A stretch of 64,000 nucleotides of DNA from Natrinema sp046097095. GTDB lineage: Archaea; Halobacteriota; Halobacteria; Halobacteriales; Natrialbaceae. Positions within the stretch are counted from its first letter, which is position 1. Every line of letters begins with the position of its first letter. The stretch spans positions 434,001 through 498,000 of the forward strand of contig NZ_CP175699.1 of assembly GCF_046097095.1 (NCBI RefSeq). The letters run 5' to 3'. Under the pieces are notes generated by a model. That model did not search any database. It worked only from the letters and a program-made list of their open reading frames with translations, and was not told the origin of the DNA. The position numbers and the translations under genes are program-made. Shown here piece by piece: positions 61,437-64,000 of the stretch.

Positions 61437-62642
61437 TCACTCCACGCTGTAGTGCTCGAGGGCCTCGCGATTGATCGCCGAACTCAGCCCGACGCCCTCC
61501 GGGAGCGGAACGGTGCCGCCCGTGGCCTGGGGCGGGTCGGCGTAGATGGCGTCGGCGTAGGTCGATTCCTGTTCGCCCTGGCGCTCCTCGTACCACTCGG
61601 GGATCGGGAAGTACTCCGCCATCGGCGCGTTCGTCGAGGCGGCGATGAAGTGCAGCGTCGGGTTCGTCCCGGAATGGGGGATCACCGGCACGTCGCGGGC
61701 GCTGGCCATGGCATCGATCCGTTGAAGTTCGGTCAGCCCCCCACAGCGGTGGATATCGGGCTGGAGGATGTCCACTGCCTCGCGCTCGAGCAGTTCCTTG
61801 TGCCCCCAGCGGGTAAACTCGTGTTCGCCGCCGGAGATCGGGATGTTCGACGCCTCGCGGACCTCCGCGTAGCCATCGATGTCGTCCGGGATTACCGGCT
61901 CCTCAACCCACTCCATGTCGTAGCGCTCGAGGCGCTTGAGCATCTTCTTCGCGTAGCGGACGTCCCAGCCCATGTAGGCGTCACCGGCGATCGCGAGCTC
62001 GTCGCCGACGGCGTCGCGGACCGTCTCGACGATCTTCTCATTTTCCTTCATCCCCTCGCGGCCCGCTTCGGGTCCGTAGCGAAACCGCAGCTTCATCGCG
62101 TCGAAGCCCTGCTCGGCGTAGTTCTGGGCCTCCCGCTCGAGTGTCTCGTGGTCGACGGGGTGGAGGTTGCTCGCGTAGCAGGGGATCTCGTCGGTGACGG
62201 GACCGCCCAGCAGTTCGTACACCGGCTTGTCGGCTTCCTTGCCGGCGATATCCCAGAGCGCGAGGTCGACCGCGCTGATGGCCTCGACGGCCGCACCCTT
62301 CCGGCCGAAGGGGATCGTCGCCCGGTACATCATGTCCCAGAGCCGCTCGCGCTTGCGGGGATCCTCGCCGACGACGAGTTTCGAGAGCGTCTCGTCGACG
62401 ATCGTCTCGATCGCTCCCGTCGCCCAGTTGCCGACGCCGACACCGGTGATGCCCGCGTCCGTCTCGACCTCGACGACGACGTCGCCGACCGGCCCCATCC
62501 ACGCTCGACGGGCCTGCGGGTTGTCGCCGTCGGCGTTATTGTACTCGTCGAACTTGCTCATGACGGTGACGAGCGGGAATTCGACGAACTCGCCCCAGGA
62601 ATCGGTACTGACCTTCGTGACGTTGACGTTCGTTATCTCCAT
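61437..62642 (-). CDS. Enolase-superfamily dehydratase, L-rhamnonate dehydratase-like
   Basis: A 401-aa enolase-superfamily enzyme. The barrel base region reads AMKLRFRYGPEAGREGMKEN (K-x-R, as in rhamnonate dehydratase rather than K-x-D or K-x-K). Metal ligands are in IAGDAYMGWDV, WVEEPVIPDD and ISGGEHEFTRWG, and the late histidine is in VIPHSGTNPTLHFIAAST. This pattern matches the RhmD subgroup. It would dehydrate L-rhamnonate or a related aldonate to its 2-keto-3-deoxy acid. The start at 62642 (MEITNVNVTK) is preferred over 62714. With RhaM, an LLM oxidoreductase and a zinc dehydrogenase beside it, a non-phosphorylated rhamnose route is likely. Confidence 0.85.
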   Translation of the reverse strand: MEITNVNVTKVSTDSWGEFVEFPLVTVMSKFDEYNNADGDNPQARRAWMGPVGDVVVEVETDAGITGVGVGNWATGAIETIVDETLSKLVVGEDPRKRERLWDMMYRATIPFGRKGAAVEAISAVDLALWDIAGKEADKPVYELLGGPVTDEIPCYASNLHPVDHETLEREAQNYAEQGFDAMKLRFRYGPEAGREGMKENEKIVETVRDAVGDELAIAGDAYMGWDVRYAKKMLKRLERYDMEWVEEPVIPDDIDGYAEVREASNIPISGGEHEFTRWGHKELLEREAVDILQPDIHRCGGLTELQRIDAMASARDVPVIPHSGTNPTLHFIAASTNAPMAEYFPIPEWYEERQGEQESTYADAIYADPPQATGGTVPLPEGVGLSSAINREALEHYSVE

Positions 62643-62882
62643 GGATTGACGTTCACTTCCGATGAATCTATCCTGATGTGTGTGCAACAGCCACATAAGT
62701 GTTTGTAGTGACACGACGCTCTCGGCACGTGATATACCTCTCCTCCGCTCTCAAGAGGGGACTCCGAACGCGGCGGCCGCCGGCACCGAACGCGAAAGCC
62801 GACGATTCCCAGCCGACCTCGAGTCTTCTCGCCAGTGAACCGGAAGTCGCCGTTTCGATCAACCGTGTCCACCTAAAGTTAT

Positions 62883-62905
62883 ATACGTGTGAATCCCCCA
62901 CGTAT
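62883..62905. promoter_or_regulatory. Inverted repeat at the zinc dehydrogenase promoter, candidate operator
   Basis: ATACGTG and CACGTAT are perfect 7-nt arms around a 9-nt spacer. The left arm overlaps a TATA-like TTATATAC (62879-62886), and the repeat ends 31 nt before the ATG at 62937. It sits in the 294-bp divergent region between the rhamnonate-dehydratase-like and dehydrogenase genes, a place suited to a shared regulator. Confidence 0.45.
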
Positions 62906-62936
62906 TGCTAGCTCGACCAGAGCGAGGTAACCCTAC

Positions 62937-63971
62937 ATGAAGGCCATAGTACATACCGGTCCCAGAGCCATCGAAATCCGCGAGCGCGAGCAGGCAGTCC
63001 CTGACGCCGACGAGGTACTCGTTCGCGTTCACTCGGCGGGGCTGTGTGGTAGCGACGCCCACGCGTACAAGTACGAGGACGGCTACGAGTGGATCCCGAT
63101 CCCGCGAACTATGGGCCACGAGTACTCCGGCGAGGTCGTCGACGTCGGCGATGACGTCACCGACTTCGCGGTCGGCGACCACGTCGTCGAGGAGCCAATC
63201 CACGACTGCGGCTCGTGTTTCCAGTGTAAGAACGGCCAGCCGAACGTCTGTCAGAACTTCGAAATCACGGGCATGCACAACGACGGTGCCTACACTGAGT
63301 ACACGACGGTCCGGCCGCGTGATCTCCACCTGATCCCCGACGACGTGGCGCTTGGACACGCGAGCATCACCGAACCGCTCAGCATCGCGACGCGGGCGGT
63401 GTTCGATCAATCCTCCGTGACGCCGGGCGATACTGTTCTCGTCGAGGGTCCCGGCCCGATCGGCGTGCTCGTTGCGGCCGTCGCGGACTCGATGGGTGCC
63501 ACCGTCCTCGTCTCGGGACTCGGCAAAGATACGGGATATCGACTGCCGCTGGTCGAAGAACTCGGGATCGAGACGATCGATGTTGAGGCGACCGACCTCT
63601 CCGACGTCGTCGACGAGCGAACCGACGGCGTCGGCTTCGACGCCGTGTTCGATACGACCGGCCACTCGAGCGGCATCGAGATGGCCGTCGACCACGTTCG
63701 GAAAGGCGGGAAGATCGTCGTCGTCGGCCTCCCCGGCTCTCCCAGCGAAGTGTTCATGACGCCGGTCGTTCGCGGCGAGGTCGACGTGAACACGTCCTAC
63801 GGCTCGACCTGGCGGAACTTCGAACAGGCCATTCGACTCCTCGCAGCCGGTGCGATTGACGCTGACGTGATCATCGACCGCTCGTTCAGCGTCGACGACC
63901 CGACCGCCGCGTTCGAGGCGTTCCTCGAGTCGGAGACCTGCAAGCCGGTCTTCTCGTTTGCAGACCGCTGA
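62937..63971 (+). CDS. Zinc-dependent alcohol/sugar-acid dehydrogenase (MDR family)
   Basis: A 344-aa medium-chain dehydrogenase. The catalytic-zinc ligands are in HSAGLCGSDAHAYK and TMGHEYSGEVVDVGDDVTDF. The structural-zinc cysteines are CGSCFQCKNGQPNVC. The cofactor motif VLVEGPGPIGVLVAAVADS follows, and the C-terminal part is complete. It resembles L-threonine/sorbitol/L-galactonate-type dehydrogenases. Divergent from the rhamnonate-dehydratase-like gene, it may oxidise a 2-keto-3-deoxy sugar acid or the sugar itself in the same route. Stop and both zinc sites are intact. Confidence 0.88.
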   Translation: MKAIVHTGPRAIEIREREQAVPDADEVLVRVHSAGLCGSDAHAYKYEDGYEWIPIPRTMGHEYSGEVVDVGDDVTDFAVGDHVVEEPIHDCGSCFQCKNGQPNVCQNFEITGMHNDGAYTEYTTVRPRDLHLIPDDVALGHASITEPLSIATRAVFDQSSVTPGDTVLVEGPGPIGVLVAAVADSMGATVLVSGLGKDTGYRLPLVEELGIETIDVEATDLSDVVDERTDGVGFDAVFDTTGHSSGIEMAVDHVRKGGKIVVVGLPGSPSEVFMTPVVRGEVDVNTSYGSTWRNFEQAIRLLAAGAIDADVIIDRSFSVDDPTAAFEAFLESETCKPVFSFADR

Positions 63972-64000
63972 CCCGGACGATTTGACGAAATCCGTCTTGA

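Noticed and set aside
61236..62708. 490-codon plus-strand frame
   Set aside because: Antisense to the rhamnonate-dehydratase-like gene; low-complexity Val/Leu/Arg composition.
1..64000. CRISPR arrays, tRNA or rRNA genes
   Set aside because: No regularly spaced direct repeats longer than the 25-bp tandem unit and no tRNA-like cloverleaf or rRNA sequence were seen; short or intron-bearing tRNAs could be missed by eye.

Overview
The window reads as a haloarchaeal chromosome, most likely from the Natrialbaceae (Haloterrigena/Natrinema-like). It is GC-rich with strong G/C at codon third positions. The proteins are very acidic, secreted proteins carry twin-arginine leaders with a lipobox, and many starts lie about 25-30 nt after a TATA-like box, as expected for leaderless archaeal transcripts. 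A decayed ISH-type IS6 element is also present. No rRNA, tRNA or CRISPR array was seen. Genus assignment is inference.

Nearly all of the window is accessory catabolism, with four IclR-family regulators (one cut by the left edge). Region 1 (1-8.2 kb) is a sugar-acid island: IclR, a TRAP transporter (dctP-dctQ-dctM), a DapA-family aldolase/dehydratase, a ketoglutarate-semialdehyde-type aldehyde dehydrogenase and an enolase-superfamily aldonate dehydratase. Together these suggest import of a sugar acid and a Weimberg-like oxidation towards 2-oxoglutarate. Region 2 (8.2-11.2 kb) has no intact gene and holds fragments of at least two transposase families plus an unidentified decayed frame. Region 3 (11.2-22 kb) holds a very large FAD/Fe-S D-2-hydroxyacid dehydrogenase, a hotdog thioesterase, a DUF3179 protein, a UspA protein, a YjiH-type membrane protein and an aromatic-type aldehyde dehydrogenase. 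It ends in a junction of two 5'-truncated fragments (EtfA and GNAT).

Region 4 (23-33 kb) is a gentisate block: an aromatic hydroxylase, an SDR, gentisate 1,2-dioxygenase, a fumarylpyruvate-hydrolase-type FAH protein, an ADP-forming acyl-CoA synthetase split into two subunits, and an aryl/acyl-CoA ligase lacking its catalytic lysine. A UbiA-like protein, an IclR regulator and a Tat esterase follow. Region 5 (36.5-41.9 kb) is a tightly overlapped beta-oxidation operon (HAD/enoyl hydratase fusion, thiolase, DUF35, acyl-CoA ligase). A second YjiH copy comes next; it shares its promoter block with the first.

Region 6 (44-54 kb) looks like a salicylate module: DUF3237, IclR, an SdgC-like FMO/OYE hydroxylase, an SSS symporter with a small partner, an SdgA/EntE-like aryl-AMP ligase and another IclR. 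Its expected product, gentisyl-CoA or gentisate, would enter region 4. Region 7 (54.6-64 kb) starts with a frameshifted IS6 transposase. It continues with a heparinase II/III protein, a TIM-barrel isomerase, a D-2-hydroxyacid dehydrogenase, L-rhamnose mutarotase, an LLM oxidoreductase, an L-rhamnonate-dehydratase-like enolase and a zinc alcohol dehydrogenase. This is a probable rhamnose or rhamnose-containing glycan route.

All functions come from motif and family recognition by eye; no database search was run.
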